Shown here piece after piece: positions 23,789 through 33,163 of a stretch of DNA of 35,980 nt. The DNA comes from an uncultured Pseudomonadota bacterium (GTDB lineage: Bacteria > Pseudomonadota > Alphaproteobacteria > RF32 > CAG-239), in the NCBI GenBank assembly GCA_949300375.1, contig CASGEB010000014.1, positions 1-35,980 on the forward strand. Reading direction: 5' to 3'. The position numbers were made by a program, and so were the translations under genes. The notes below the pieces were generated by a model that searched no databases, was not told the origin of the DNA, and saw nothing but the letters and a program-made list of their open reading frames with translations. Positions within the stretch are counted from its first letter, which is position 1; the number at the start of each line of letters is the position of its first letter.

Positions 23789-24277
23789 CTATGCCATATC
23801 CTCATCCGCCACAACAACCGCACCGCCATCTTGCCAGATAAACTCATTATTATTCCAGGTTGTATAAAAAGTATAGGCCAGCCACAATACCGTTCCGATA
23901 CGCAGTCCGACAATCAGAGAACGATTACCGCCAAACGAATTCCCGGCGGCATCCTTATTCTGCAAAAAAATCTCTGTCAACACCCAAAAAACAACCAAAA
24001 TAAGCGGTAAAAAGAGAAACAGCCAGGAAGTCAGGCTCAACCCGAGCTGTATCAGGCCGCGCCCCCAAAATCCGGCATAAAAATTATGAATTCCGGTAAC
24101 GCCTAAAAAACCTGCCAGCAAAATATAAACCGCGCCGTTTTTGGCCGCCTGCTGCTCTCCGGCCTGAAACATAGATTTTTGATACAAGCGTTCGGCACCT
24201 TTGTCATATTCTTCAATTGTAATGCGCCCGTTGTCCCGCATTTTCCTGAGTTTCTGCAAATCAACCAAATCAGGCAT
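23789..24277 (-). CDS. TM2-domain membrane protein
   Basis: 162 residues. The N-terminal 40 residues form a SHOCT-like helical hairpin (LRKMRDNGRITIEEYDKGAE). A TM2 domain follows (about 48-100) with the family hallmark GFLGVTGIHNFYAGFWGRGL between two membrane segments, then a third hydrophobic segment (about 120-140) and an acidic tail. Function of bacterial TM2 proteins is generally unknown. GGAGACGAGT precedes the ATG. It is the gene after groEL in the same direction but separated by a terminator. Confidence 0.85.
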   Translation of the reverse strand: MPDLVDLQKLRKMRDNGRITIEEYDKGAERLYQKSMFQAGEQQAAKNGAVYILLAGFLGVTGIHNFYAGFWGRGLIQLGLSLTSWLFLFLPLILVVFWVLTEIFLQNKDAAGNSFGGNRSLIVGLRIGTVLWLAYTFYTTWNNNEFIWQDGGAVVVADEDMA

Positions 24278-24335
24278 ACTCGTCTCCTTTATTCATTTAT
24301 GCTAATATAATTCTTTTTCAGTTAATTTAAAGATA

Positions 24336-24373
24336 ACAAAAAAATCCTCCGAATTAAAAATCCGGAGGATTTT
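24336..24373 (-). terminator. Terminator of groES-groEL
   Basis: AAAATCCTCCG (24341-24351) pairs with CGGAGGATTTT (24363-24373). On the minus strand the stem is followed by a run of T's. Confidence 0.85.
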
Positions 24374-24388
24374 CATCAAATCAGGCCG

Positions 24389-26047
<1,659 letters not shown>

Positions 26048-26067
26048 CTAAAAAAAATCCACTAAAA

Positions 26068-26358
26068 TTACTCTTCAATCACGCCCAAAATCTCTGACTC
26101 TTTAACAATCAGACGGGTCTCGCCGTTTACTTTGACTTCCGTTCCGGACCATTTGCCGAACAAAACCTTATCACCCGGTTTAACGCTCATCGGCACGATT
26201 TTGCCGTCCTCGGCTCTAAAACCGTTTCCGACGGCCTCAACAATGCCTTCGCTCGGTTTTTCCTTAGCGGTATCGGGAATAATAATCCCGCCGGCGGTTT
26301 TGGTTGTTTCTTCCAGTCTTTTAATTAAAACTCTGTCATGCAAAGGTTTAATATTCAT
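26068..26358 (-). CDS. groS: Co-chaperonin GroES
   Basis: The 96-residue lid of the GroEL chamber. [20 protein letters not shown], the mobile loop with [16 protein letters not shown] (about 23-38) and the C-terminal [20 protein letters not shown] define the family. It is the first gene of the groESL operon. AAGGAG is 10 bases before the ATG. Confidence 0.98.
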   Translation of the reverse strand: MNIKPLHDRVLIKRLEETTKTAGGIIIPDTAKEKPSEGIVEAVGNGFRAEDGKIVPMSVKPGDKVLFGKWSGTEVKVNGETRLIVKESEILGVIEE

Positions 26359-26404
26359 AATCTGTCAACTCCTTAAAAGTTTATCTGTTCTTAATCTAAA
26401 AGGA

Positions 26405-26434
26405 TAATTAGGAATTTAGTTTTAGAAAGTCAAG
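26405..26434 (-). promoter_or_regulatory. groESL promoter, sigma70-like with RpoH character
   Basis: On the minus strand, TTGACT (26433-26428), 17 nt, TAATTA (26410-26405). The same stretch also reads CTTG, 18 nt, CCTAATT, close to the alphaproteobacterial heat-shock pattern CTTG-N17/18-CYTATNT and with the same spacing as at htpG. No CIRCE inverted repeat (TTAGCACTC) was found, so HrcA control is unlikely. Confidence 0.5.
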
Positions 26435-26451
26435 CAGCCGCGGCAAAAAAA

Positions 26452-26485
26452 ACAAAAAAAATCCCTGCACCGGAAAATGCAGGGA
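26452..26485 (-). terminator. Terminator of the ion-channel gene
   Basis: TCCCTGCA (26462-26469) pairs with TGCAGGGA (26478-26485) around an 8-nt loop. On the minus strand it is followed by a T-run. Confidence 0.8.
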
Positions 26486-26493
26486 AGAAAAGC

Positions 26494-27237
26494 TTATTTT
26501 TTCTGCGGCTGAGCCAGCACTCGGAACGCTGTCAGGAAAAAGCTGCCAAGCAGCAGGAAAAGAACAATTTTCTGAGCGGCAAAAAAGATCCATGCCTGCG
26601 GAAAAATCCGCATAACCTGCCTGGCGATTCCGGCCGCCCAGCCGTCCATGGTAAAAGTCTGCAAAATCACCTGCATTGAAGCGCCCAGCGTCGCAAACTC
26701 CACAAAAATATCTCCGTAGAGACTGACGGCAATAATTGAAAATACATAAAAGAAAACGGCAAAGACCGCCAGAAAAGAAGCAAATACCGGCAAAAGCAGC
26801 AAAAACGTGCTGATAATGTTATTAATCCCGGAGGCCTGATACAAATATTTAAACATCCGGAAAAGCCGGAAACTCCGAATGATAATAAACGAACTCGCCG
26901 CCGGAACAGAAGACACGGCCACAATCACAAAGTCAAAAACATTCCAGCCGGATTTCCAAAAATCACGCTGCTCGGCATAAATTTTCATAATCATTTCAAC
27001 AATAAAAATTCCCATAAACAGGCGGTCGAGCAAAAACAAACCCTGTTCAAAACGCTCCCGGAAAAAATCTGTCGTCATCATCCCCAAAACCACGGCATCA
27101 GCCAGAATAATCGACATAATAAACAAGTCAAAATTCTTGCCGGTAACCAGTTTTTTCAGCTTGCGCTTGTCTTCCTTCGGAAAAAGCTTTTGTACAGCCG
27201 GAACATTTTTCAAACTTTTCAAATCAAAGAAAACCAT
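26494..27237 (-). CDS. Voltage-gated ion channel, BacNav-like (ion transporter)
   Basis: A 247-residue, six-segment single-domain channel of the cation-channel superfamily. Segments S1-S3 are at about 36-55, 66-87 and 98-113. The S4 voltage sensor holds charges at every third position (R121, R124, R127, K130 in IIIRSFRLFRMFKYL). S5 is about 142-172, the pore helix and filter about 182-205, and S6 about 212-236. The filter reads TFTMDGWAAG (T196-A201 TMDGWA), where NaChBac has TLESWAS, so the selectivity ring would be Asp rather than Glu. The start at ATG 27237 has GAGGGTGAG upstream; a TTG five codons earlier is possible. Selectivity (Na+ or Ca2+) cannot be decided from sequence. No C-terminal coiled coil is seen, unlike many BacNav proteins. 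Confidence 0.85.
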   Translation of the reverse strand: MVFFDLKSLKNVPAVQKLFPKEDKRKLKKLVTGKNFDLFIMSIILADAVVLGMMTTDFFRERFEQGLFLLDRLFMGIFIVEMIMKIYAEQRDFWKSGWNVFDFVIVAVSSVPAASSFIIIRSFRLFRMFKYLYQASGINNIISTFLLLLPVFASFLAVFAVFFYVFSIIAVSLYGDIFVEFATLGASMQVILQTFTMDGWAAGIARQVMRIFPQAWIFFAAQKIVLFLLLGSFFLTAFRVLAQPQKK

Positions 27238-27264
27238 TTTTCTCACCCTCAAACTCTGTTTATC

Positions 27265-27945
27265 TTAAAAATAATAAAAAGCAACCGCAATCGCCGCCGC
27301 CGAAAGTGCCGGACCGAAAGCCCCCTGCCTTTTGCGCATAATAACCGCATATACGGCAAACAAAACACAGGCGCCGATAATAGTATACAAAAGTTTCTCC
27401 ATGCCCAGCCAGGCGCCGATTGCCGCCAGCAATTTCACATCGCCGCCGCCGAAAGCGTCTTTATTCTTCCAAACAAAGAAAAGGCTGACCAGAGCCGGAA
27501 CAAAATAACCAAAAAGCGCACCCAAAGCAGAATCACACGGCATCGTCCACAAACCGGACAACGCCGAAAAAGCAAAACCAAGCAGCAGCAGCGGAACCGT
27601 CAGAATGTCCGGCAACAGCATAATCCTCCCGTCTATCTCGGCCAACAGCAGCAAAATCCAGATAAAAATCAGTTTCCACCAGATAAGCTGGCTGCCCCAT
27701 TCATAAAAAACGCCATAACTGAGAGCCGCGGCAAGAATACCCCACATAAGGCCGCGCCAACGGTATTGAGAAACCATCTTGGCATAATGCCAGTTGTTCC
27801 GCCGTTTTTCTGCCGAAACTTTTTTACCCGGACAAACAATCCGATAAAGCGCATAAGCCATGGTTGCCGGCATAAACTTGGCAAACCGCCGCGATATATA
27901 AGGAATAAGAATGCCAAAAACAAAACCGGCCAGCGCATAAACCAT
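27265..27945 (-). CDS. Type IV prepilin peptidase (A24), divergent N-terminal domain
   Basis: 226 residues, polytopic. The two catalytic aspartates of A24 aspartic peptidases are present: D105 in AEIDGRIMLLPD and D169 in AFGGGDVKLLAAIG (GxGD). The N-terminal methylase region (about 10-65) is kept in outline (NNWHYAKMVSQYRWRGLMWG) but lacks the usual two CxxC zinc pairs; only one Cys (C38) is there. The start at 27945 is chosen because GGAG lies nine bases upstream; an ATG five codons earlier is possible. No pilin or secretion gene is nearby, so its substrate may be elsewhere. It is followed after 27 nt by the ion-channel gene on the same strand. Confidence 0.85.
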   Translation of the reverse strand: MVYALAGFVFGILIPYISRRFAKFMPATMAYALYRIVCPGKKVSAEKRRNNWHYAKMVSQYRWRGLMWGILAAALSYGVFYEWGSQLIWWKLIFIWILLLLAEIDGRIMLLPDILTVPLLLLGFAFSALSGLWTMPCDSALGALFGYFVPALVSLFFVWKNKDAFGGGDVKLLAAIGAWLGMEKLLYTIIGACVLFAVYAVIMRKRQGAFGPALSAAAIAVAFYYF

Positions 27946-28143
27946 CTGAAAATTCTCCATATATAGACTTATAATGGAAAATTTTAACGACAAAAGATTA
28001 ATATCGTTTTAATAACAGCTTAAAAAAGCTCATAAAATAAAGTTTACTCTACAGATATCGGTTACTTGAATATATAAAGGAAGCAGGCAAGCGTATCTGG
28101 ACAGCAAAGACAGGAACAGAAAAAACTCCCCTGGAGGAAAATT

Positions 28144-28170
28144 AAAAAAGGGGGAAACACTCCCCCTTTT
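28144..28170. terminator. Terminator of htpG
   Basis: AAAAGGGGGA (28146-28155) pairs with TCCCCCTTTT (28161-28170) around AACAC, with T-runs on both strands. The 28018-28143 stretch upstream shows nothing I can support. Confidence 0.85.
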
Positions 28171-28177
28171 CTCTCTT

Positions 28178-30034
28178 TTATATTGCTTTCAAAATATAAT
28201 CGCTCAACTTTGCCACATAAAAGGCCGGATCCGAAATCGGCTCGCCTTCGGCAATTTTGGCCTGATCAAGAATAATCTTGGCAATTTCTTCGACTTTGGC
28301 TTTCTGCTTTTCGTCTCCAATCATATCTGCCAATTTGATAATCAGCGGATGATACGGATTCAGCTCCAGGATTCGGGTGCTGGCAAAAGCCGTCTGCTGC
28401 TGATGGTTGCGCATTAGCCGCTCCAGGTGAATGCTCATCTGCCCCTGCTCCACGGTCAGGCTGGCCGGACTGCTTGTCAATCGTTCCGTCGTCGTAACTT
28501 TTCCGACATCATTTTTAAACATCCCGCTCATCATCTTGGTCAGCTTTTCCATATCGCCGTCGCCGGCTTTCTGAGCTTTCCGTTCAATTGCCAAATCGAT
28601 ATCGGCTTGCGAAATATGTTTGACGGCAAAACCTTTATAATTCGGCAGAGTCTGCGTCCAAAATTCATCAATCGGATCCGTCAGCAGCAAAACTTCGATT
28701 CCCTTGGCTTTAAAGGCTTCCAACTGCGGGTTGTTTGCCAGAACATTAACATCATCGCCGGTAATATAATAAATGGCCTTTTGATTATTCTCGCCGATTT
28801 TAACGTTTTTCGCCCGTTCGATATATTCATCAAGCGACGTAAACTTCTCCAAATCATGTGTTGAAAGAAAACGCGACAAGCCGGCAATCTCCTCGCGGTT
28901 GCCGAAATCTTCATAGATGCCTTCCTTAAACGCCGCCCCGAAAGCTTTCCAGAAAATCATATAATCGTCATAGTTTGCGGCACGGTTTTTCAACTCTTTC
29001 AGCAAACGTCCGACCAGACCGTGTTTGATTTTTTCAATCAAAGCATTATGCTGCAGCATTTCGCGCGAGATATTAAGCTGCAAATCGGAACTGTCCACCA
29101 CGCCTTTGACAAAACGCAGATAATGCGGCATTAGTTCTTCAACCTTCTCGGAAATAAAAACCTTATTGACATACAGTTTCAAGCCGTTCTGGCTGTCAGG
29201 CTGAAACAAATCATACGGTTGTTCGGAAGGAATAAAAAGCAAGCCGGTATATTCAATATTTCCCTCGGCCTTAAAATGCAGCGTCAGCCACGGATCATCA
29301 AAATTTTTGGAAATATGATGATAAAATTCCTTATACTGGTCTTGCGTAATCTCGCTTTTTTGCCGCGCCCACAAAGCCGACCCGGTATTAACCGTTTCTT
29401 CCCCGGCCTCGCCCAGACACAAAACAATCGGATACCCGATATGGTCGGAATAAGTGCGGATAATATGCCGCAGATAAATCGTATCAACAAAATTTTTCTG
29501 GTCCTCTTTCAAAAAGAGCTTGATTTCCGTACCGTTTCCCTCTTTCTCTGCCTCACGGGTTTCAAAACCGTCGCGTCCGTTAGAAGTCCAAAACCATGCT
29601 TTATCCTCTCCGGCTCTGCGGGTCAGGATTTCGACTTTGTCGGCCACCATAAAGGCCGAATAAAAGCCAACGCCGAACTGTCCGATTAAATCCATCGCCG
29701 AACCATTGTCGCTGACATTTTTAACAAATTCCGCCGTCCCTGATTTTGCAATCGTCCCCAAATGATTGACCAGATCGTCTCTATTCATGCCGATGCCGTT
29801 ATCGGCAATTTTCAAAGTATTTGTCTTGGCATCGGGAGTAATTTTGATTTTAAACTCTCCCGAGGCTTTGGCAATATCCGGATTCGTCAGCGCCAGATAG
29901 CGCAGCTTGTCGCAGGCATCGCTAGCATTGGAGATAAGCTCTCGCAAAAAGATATATTTCTCCGAATACAAAGAATTGACCACAATATCCAGAAGTTTTC
30001 CGACTTCTGCCTGAAAATTCATTTTCTCTGACAT
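28178..30034 (-). CDS. htpG: Hsp90-family chaperone HtpG
   Basis: 618 residues, a GHKL ATPase dimer that remodels clients in the cytoplasm. The N-domain has MNFQAEVGKLLDIVVNSLYS, ELISNASDACDKLRYLAL (about 34-51, with the catalytic Glu and ATP-binding Asn), IADNGIGMNRDDLV and FGVGFYSAFMVADKVEI. The middle domain contains DLQLNISREMLQHN and LFIPSEQPYDLF; the C-terminal dimerisation region ends PISDPAFYVAKLSDYILKA. The start at ATG 30034 is preferred because GGAGGAG is six bases upstream; the five-codon upstream TTG lies within that site. Preceded by an RpoH-type promoter. Confidence 0.97.
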   Translation of the reverse strand: MSEKMNFQAEVGKLLDIVVNSLYSEKYIFLRELISNASDACDKLRYLALTNPDIAKASGEFKIKITPDAKTNTLKIADNGIGMNRDDLVNHLGTIAKSGTAEFVKNVSDNGSAMDLIGQFGVGFYSAFMVADKVEILTRRAGEDKAWFWTSNGRDGFETREAEKEGNGTEIKLFLKEDQKNFVDTIYLRHIIRTYSDHIGYPIVLCLGEAGEETVNTGSALWARQKSEITQDQYKEFYHHISKNFDDPWLTLHFKAEGNIEYTGLLFIPSEQPYDLFQPDSQNGLKLYVNKVFISEKVEELMPHYLRFVKGVVDSSDLQLNISREMLQHNALIEKIKHGLVGRLLKELKNRAANYDDYMIFWKAFGAAFKEGIYEDFGNREEIAGLSRFLSTHDLEKFTSLDEYIERAKNVKIGENNQKAIYYITGDDVNVLANNPQLEAFKAKGIEVLLLTDPIDEFWTQTLPNYKGFAVKHISQADIDLAIERKAQKAGDGDMEKLTKMMSGMFKNDVGKVTTTERLTSSPASLTVEQGQMSIHLERLMRNHQQQTAFASTRILELNPYHPLIIKLADMIGDEKQKAKVEEIAKIILDQAKIAEGEPISDPAFYVAKLSDYILKAI

Positions 30035-30067
30035 ATCAATCTCCTCCAATAACTTTTATTTATTCAG

Positions 30068-30098
30068 ATATATGGGAAACAAAACCGTTTTTCGCAAG
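30068..30098 (-). promoter_or_regulatory. Heat-shock (RpoH-type) promoter of htpG
   Basis: On the minus strand, CTTG (30098-30095), then 18 nt, then CCCATATAT (30076-30068). This fits the known alphaproteobacterial RpoH pattern CTTG-N17/18-CYTATNT. The +1 would be about 30 nt before the htpG ATG. Confidence 0.7.
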
Positions 30099-30127
30099 AC
30101 TTAAACACAAACAAATCGATTTTTTGC

Positions 30128-30155
30128 TTGCTTTTCTTGCGAATTTGGATAAATT
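30128..30155 (+). promoter_or_regulatory. Promoter of the ferredoxin gene
   Basis: TTGCTT (30128-30133), 16 nt, TAAATT (30150-30155), in a TGCTTGCTTTTCT context repeated at 30495-30508. Confidence 0.5.
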
Positions 30156-30194
30156 ACGCACTGAAACAAATCAATTGATTTTAGGAGATAATAA

Positions 30195-30434
30195 ATGGTT
30201 TCTGTAGTTAACGATTCCTGCATCAAATGCAAATCCTGCGCTGATGTCTGCCCGGTTGACGCTTTTCATGAATGCGAAACCCAGCTGGTTGTAGACCCCG
30301 ATACCTGCATTGATTGCGGCGTTTGCATTTCCGAATGCCCGCAGGAAGCCATCAGCCCGGACAGCGAAGCTGATGAAAAATGGATTAAATTCAATGCCGA
30401 GCAGGCAAAAATCTGCCCGGGCGCCAACGACTAA
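30195..30434 (+). CDS. Two-[4Fe-4S] ferredoxin, FdxA-related
   Basis: A 79-residue cytosolic electron carrier. It has two cluster motifs of the same form: [12 protein letters not shown] (residues 9-20) and [12 protein letters not shown] (38-49), each CxxCxxCxxxCP. Common alphaproteobacterial FdxA has an expanded first motif (CxxCxxxxC) that holds a 3Fe-4S cluster, and a matching tail ([16 protein letters not shown]); this protein has the FdxA tail but canonical spacing in the first motif, so 2[4Fe-4S] is expected. TAGGAGATAATAA precedes the ATG. Monocistronic, with a promoter and a terminator. Confidence 0.9.
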   Translation: MVSVVNDSCIKCKSCADVCPVDAFHECETQLVVDPDTCIDCGVCISECPQEAISPDSEADEKWIKFNAEQAKICPGAND

Positions 30435-30462
30435 TTCCGTTGATGAATTTTCCTGTATAAAT

Positions 30463-30493
30463 AAAGAGGTTCTGTAAAGACAGAGCCTTTTTA
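30463..30493 (+). terminator. Terminator of the ferredoxin gene
   Basis: AGGTTCTGT (30467-30475) pairs with ACAGAGCCT (30480-30488) with one G-T, loop AAAG, then a T-run. Confidence 0.75.
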
Positions 30494-30498
30494 TTTGC

Positions 30499-30526
30499 TT
30501 GCTTTTCTGCAAAAAAAGAATAAATA
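30499..30526 (+). promoter_or_regulatory. Promoter of the PfkB kinase gene
   Basis: TTGCTT (30499-30504), 16 nt, TAAATA (30521-30526), starting within the T-run of the preceding terminator. It has the same TTTGCTTGCTTTTCT context as the ferredoxin promoter. Confidence 0.5.
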
Positions 30527-30563
30527 TAAAAAAACGATAAAAAACATAAAAGGAAAACACAAA

Positions 30564-31583
30564 ATGTCAAACAGAGACGCGACTTTTTATGACGTTGTCG
30601 GAATCGGTAATGCAATGGTTGACGTGATGGCCAAAGTCGGAGACGGCTTTTTGTCCGAACGCAAGCTGGCCAAAAGCGAAATGACTTTGGTTAATGCCCA
30701 AGATGCCGGCAAAATTTATGCCGACATTATGCCGGAACGTGAGGTTTCGGGTGGCTCTGCGGCCAACACCGTCGCCGGGCTGGCTTCTTTGGGCGGCGCC
30801 CCGGCCTTTATCGGCAAAGTCCACGATGACGAACTCGGCCAGGAGTTCAGCCGCAGCATCGGCGGTGCCGGCGTAGATTTCTTTACCCCGCCGCTCAACC
30901 AGGGACCGATGACCGGACGCAGTATCGTCTTGGTAACGCCCGATGCCGAACGTTCCATGTTCACCTATTTGGGAGCCGCGGCAAAGCTCTCTGCAGAAGA
31001 CATTGACGAAAACATCATCAAAAGCACAAAAATCGTTTACCTTGAAGGCTATCTCTGGGACGAAGGCGAAGCAAAAGAAGCCATCAAAAAAGCCTGTGAA
31101 CTGGCACATAAACACAATAAAAAAGTTGCGTTCAGTCTGTCTGACAAATCCTGTGTCGACCGCCATCGCGAAGAATTTTTAAAATTAATTTCCGATTCGG
31201 TAGACATTTTGTTCGGCAATGAAGAAGAAATCAAAGCTCTGTTTCAGGAACCGGATTTTTACAAAACGCTGGATATGATAAAAACCGAGGTTGAAATCGC
31301 CGCCATTACCCGCAGCGACAAAGGCTCGGTTATCGTTAACGGAAGAACAAAAACTTTTGTAGAGGCGGAAAAAGTCGAAAACATCGTCGACACAACCGGC
31401 GCCGGTGATCTATACGCCGCCGGATTTCTGTATGGTTATACTCAGGAACGCTCTCTGGGAACCTGCGCTTTAATCGGAGGTATCGCCGCGGCGGAAATCA
31501 TCAGCCATTACGGCGCGCGCCCGGATGTCAGCCTGCGGGGTTTTGTCCGTAACAAACTGTTGCAATACGGAAAACGTCTGTAA
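30564..31583 (+). CDS. PfkB-family sugar/nucleoside kinase (adenosine kinase-like)
   Basis: 339 residues of the ribokinase fold. The N-terminal signature is GIGNAMVDVMAKVGDGFLSE (about 13-32), the substrate loop VSGGSAANTVAGLASLGG (61-78), and the C-terminal catalytic motif DTTGAGDLYAAGFLYGY (276-292), with the GAGD aspartate as base. This pattern is shared by the bacterial adenosine-kinase-like PfkB proteins found next to housekeeping genes in alphaproteobacteria; adenosine, ribose or another sugar are all possible substrates. The start at 30564 follows AAAGGAAAAC; an upstream ATG would add 23 Lys-rich residues and is unlikely. Confidence 0.88.
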   Translation: MSNRDATFYDVVGIGNAMVDVMAKVGDGFLSERKLAKSEMTLVNAQDAGKIYADIMPEREVSGGSAANTVAGLASLGGAPAFIGKVHDDELGQEFSRSIGGAGVDFFTPPLNQGPMTGRSIVLVTPDAERSMFTYLGAAAKLSAEDIDENIIKSTKIVYLEGYLWDEGEAKEAIKKACELAHKHNKKVAFSLSDKSCVDRHREEFLKLISDSVDILFGNEEEIKALFQEPDFYKTLDMIKTEVEIAAITRSDKGSVIVNGRTKTFVEAEKVENIVDTTGAGDLYAAGFLYGYTQERSLGTCALIGGIAAAEIISHYGARPDVSLRGFVRNKLLQYGKRL

Positions 31584-31588
31584 ATGGC

Positions 31589-31627
31589 AAAAGGCGCTGT
31601 TCTTTTGAACAACGCCTTTGTTTTTTC
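31589..31627. terminator. Bidirectional terminator
   Basis: AAAGGCGCTGTTC (31591-31603) pairs with GAACAACGCCTTT (31608-31620) with one mismatch and loop TTTT, then a T-run. It also serves the convergent gene ending at 31626. Confidence 0.8.
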
Positions 31628-32171
31628 AAGCTCTTTTCAACCTGAAAAACCATCTTGCCAAAAACAAAACCAGCTGAAAACAAAAAAGCAGTATGCTTGC
31701 AACAAGCAGCTGCAAAAAATAAACCAAAATACGCAACAGCTTAATGACAAACACGCATACCCAGAGAGTAATAAAAGGAACTGCCGGACAACATAATAAC
31801 AATAAAATCCACAGTTCTTTATTTTCAAACCATCCGATTGTCCCTCCGGCAAAAAGCAAAGCCCCTGATAGCATACAATGAAAAGAAAGGCTGGATAGTT
31901 TTGTCTCAAACCCATCAGAGACCGGAAAAGAAAATTTTACCGCAACTTCTTTATTTTGCTCATCCTTTTCCACAACGACCCGCACGTTTTCAATTTCATA
32001 TGCACCATCCTTTAAGCCGTTTTTTTGAATCTGTTTAAAAATCCGTTCAGCTTTCAGATTATTTTTCGTGTCTCTTCTATACAACCACCAGGTAATGCTT
32101 ATAACCAACAGCACACCTGCAAAAAAAACCACACTCCCGGCGATTCTGAATAAAAACAAAAAATTTTCCAT
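31626..32171 (-). CDS. Membrane protein of unknown function
   Basis: 181 residues; not recognised. One N-terminal membrane segment (about 7-30), a soluble domain of about 65 residues rich in Val/Glu/Lys beta pattern (AYEIENVRVVVEKDEQNKEV), then three hydrophobic segments (about 98-115, 120-140, 145-172) and a basic end (FFRLKRA). The layout recalls DUF3592-type proteins, but the sequence support is thin. Single gene sharing the terminator with the PfkB gene. Confidence 0.6.
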   Translation of the reverse strand: MENFLFLFRIAGSVVFFAGVLLVISITWWLYRRDTKNNLKAERIFKQIQKNGLKDGAYEIENVRVVVEKDEQNKEVAVKFSFPVSDGFETKLSSLSFHCMLSGALLFAGGTIGWFENKELWILLLLCCPAVPFITLWVCVFVIKLLRILVYFLQLLVASILLFCFQLVLFLARWFFRLKRA

Positions 32172-32249
32172 AGTTATAATTCAATAATAAAAACAACATA
32201 ATTTAATTTATCATCGGGGAATGTAACAGATTTCAGACTAAAAGTAAAC

Positions 32250-32280
32250 AAAAAAGCGAACCCCGAAAGATCCGCTTTTA
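32250..32280 (-). terminator. Weak terminator after the 32284 gene
   Basis: AAAAGCG (32252-32258) pairs with CGCTTTT (32273-32279) around a 14-nt loop. On the minus strand a T-run follows. Confidence 0.45.
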
Positions 32281-32283
32281 ACT

Positions 32284-32652
32284 TTAGAATGGAGAACATT
32301 TTGTTTTTCTGTAAACCCAAAAGATTGCATAAGCCACCATCCGCAGGACAGGCCTTGCTGCCCAGAAAGCAAACACTGCCAAAAACAAAGTAATAATACT
32401 GCCCCAGCCCAAACCATAGGCGCCCACTACATCCTGCACATTATACCCGATTAAAAAACCCAATACACTGCGCAAAATAGAAACAGGAACATTAAACTTA
32501 CGCTCATAATCAATGACTCTGAAATATTCTCTCATACCGACCACAAACAATGTAGCATAAGACCCCGAACGATCTAAGCCGTCAAGTAAAGGAATCACCG
32601 CCAGAGCAATGGCAAGACCAATTCCAAGAGTAACAATTATTACTGCAATCAT
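32284..32652 (-). CDS. Membrane protein of unknown function
   Basis: 122 residues; not recognised. An N-terminal membrane segment (about 3-24), then a stretch with GMREYFRVIDYERKFNVPVS, then two or three hydrophobic segments (about 60-80 and 82-115) ending in a basic tail (YRKTKCSPF). It lies 15 nt downstream of the 32668 gene and is probably co-transcribed with it. The start has no strong ribosome site. Confidence 0.55.
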   Translation of the reverse strand: MIAVIIVTLGIGLAIALAVIPLLDGLDRSGSYATLFVVGMREYFRVIDYERKFNVPVSILRSVLGFLIGYNVQDVVGAYGLGWGSIITLFLAVFAFWAARPVLRMVAYAIFWVYRKTKCSPF

Positions 32653-32667
32653 AATTTTATTTTTTAA

Positions 32668-33024
32668 TCATTTATACTTATGTTGCGGACCGATAACGGC
32701 AACCAAAACCATAATCAGTCCCTCCCAGAACAACGTCAGCGCCAACGGGCCGATTAACCCGAAAGCACAACTCCGCCAGAGCTTCCACCCATGAAACATC
32801 CAAAAATAAAAAGCCATAAAACACATTGCCGCCGCCAGCACCGTCTGTAAAACGTGCATAATCCTGTTTTCGGCCCAGTCTGTTCCTGTATTGCAGCTTT
32901 TATAACAAAACTGACAGGCATAATGAAACCTGTAATGGTGGATTCCCATAAGAATCAAAGCAACCAGCCCTGTTATACAACTGAAAACAAACAGCCAGGG
33001 CATTAAGAACTCAAACCTGTTCAT
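32668..33024 (-). CDS. Membrane protein of unknown function
   Basis: 118 residues; not recognised. Four hydrophobic segments (about 8-27, 57-73, 75-88, 92-112). Between the first and second, HYACQFCYKSCNTG carries three closely spaced cysteines that could bind metal or form a disulfide. It ends GPQHKYK. First gene of a two-gene unit with the 32284 gene. Confidence 0.55.
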   Translation of the reverse strand: MNRFEFLMPWLFVFSCITGLVALILMGIHHYRFHYACQFCYKSCNTGTDWAENRIMHVLQTVLAAAMCFMAFYFWMFHGWKLWRSCAFGLIGPLALTLFWEGLIMVLVAVIGPQHKYK

Positions 33025-33135
33025 AGAGATAAAAATTTAACGTTAATAATAAAATAAAAATATTCTTTCTGATGACAAAGTATAATTGTTTGCCTTAATT
33101 GTCAAAAAAAATTTTAGCTTTTCTGCACTAAATTC

Positions 33136-33163
33136 TTGAAATTTAAAATTAACTTGCTATTGT
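33136..33163 (+). promoter_or_regulatory. Promoter of typA
   Basis: TTGAAA (33136-33141), 16 nt, TATTGT (33158-33163). It leaves a leader of about 105 nt that contains a GCCGG/CCGGC hairpin (33205-33209 with 33217-33221). Confidence 0.45.

Noticed and set aside
26359..26460. CIRCE/HrcA operator before groESL
   Set aside because: No TTAGCACTC-N9-GAGTGCTAA-like inverted repeat is present.
27190..27966. 258-residue open frame on the plus strand
   Set aside because: It lies antisense to the ion-channel and prepilin-peptidase genes, which have clear motifs; its composition is that of a shadow frame.
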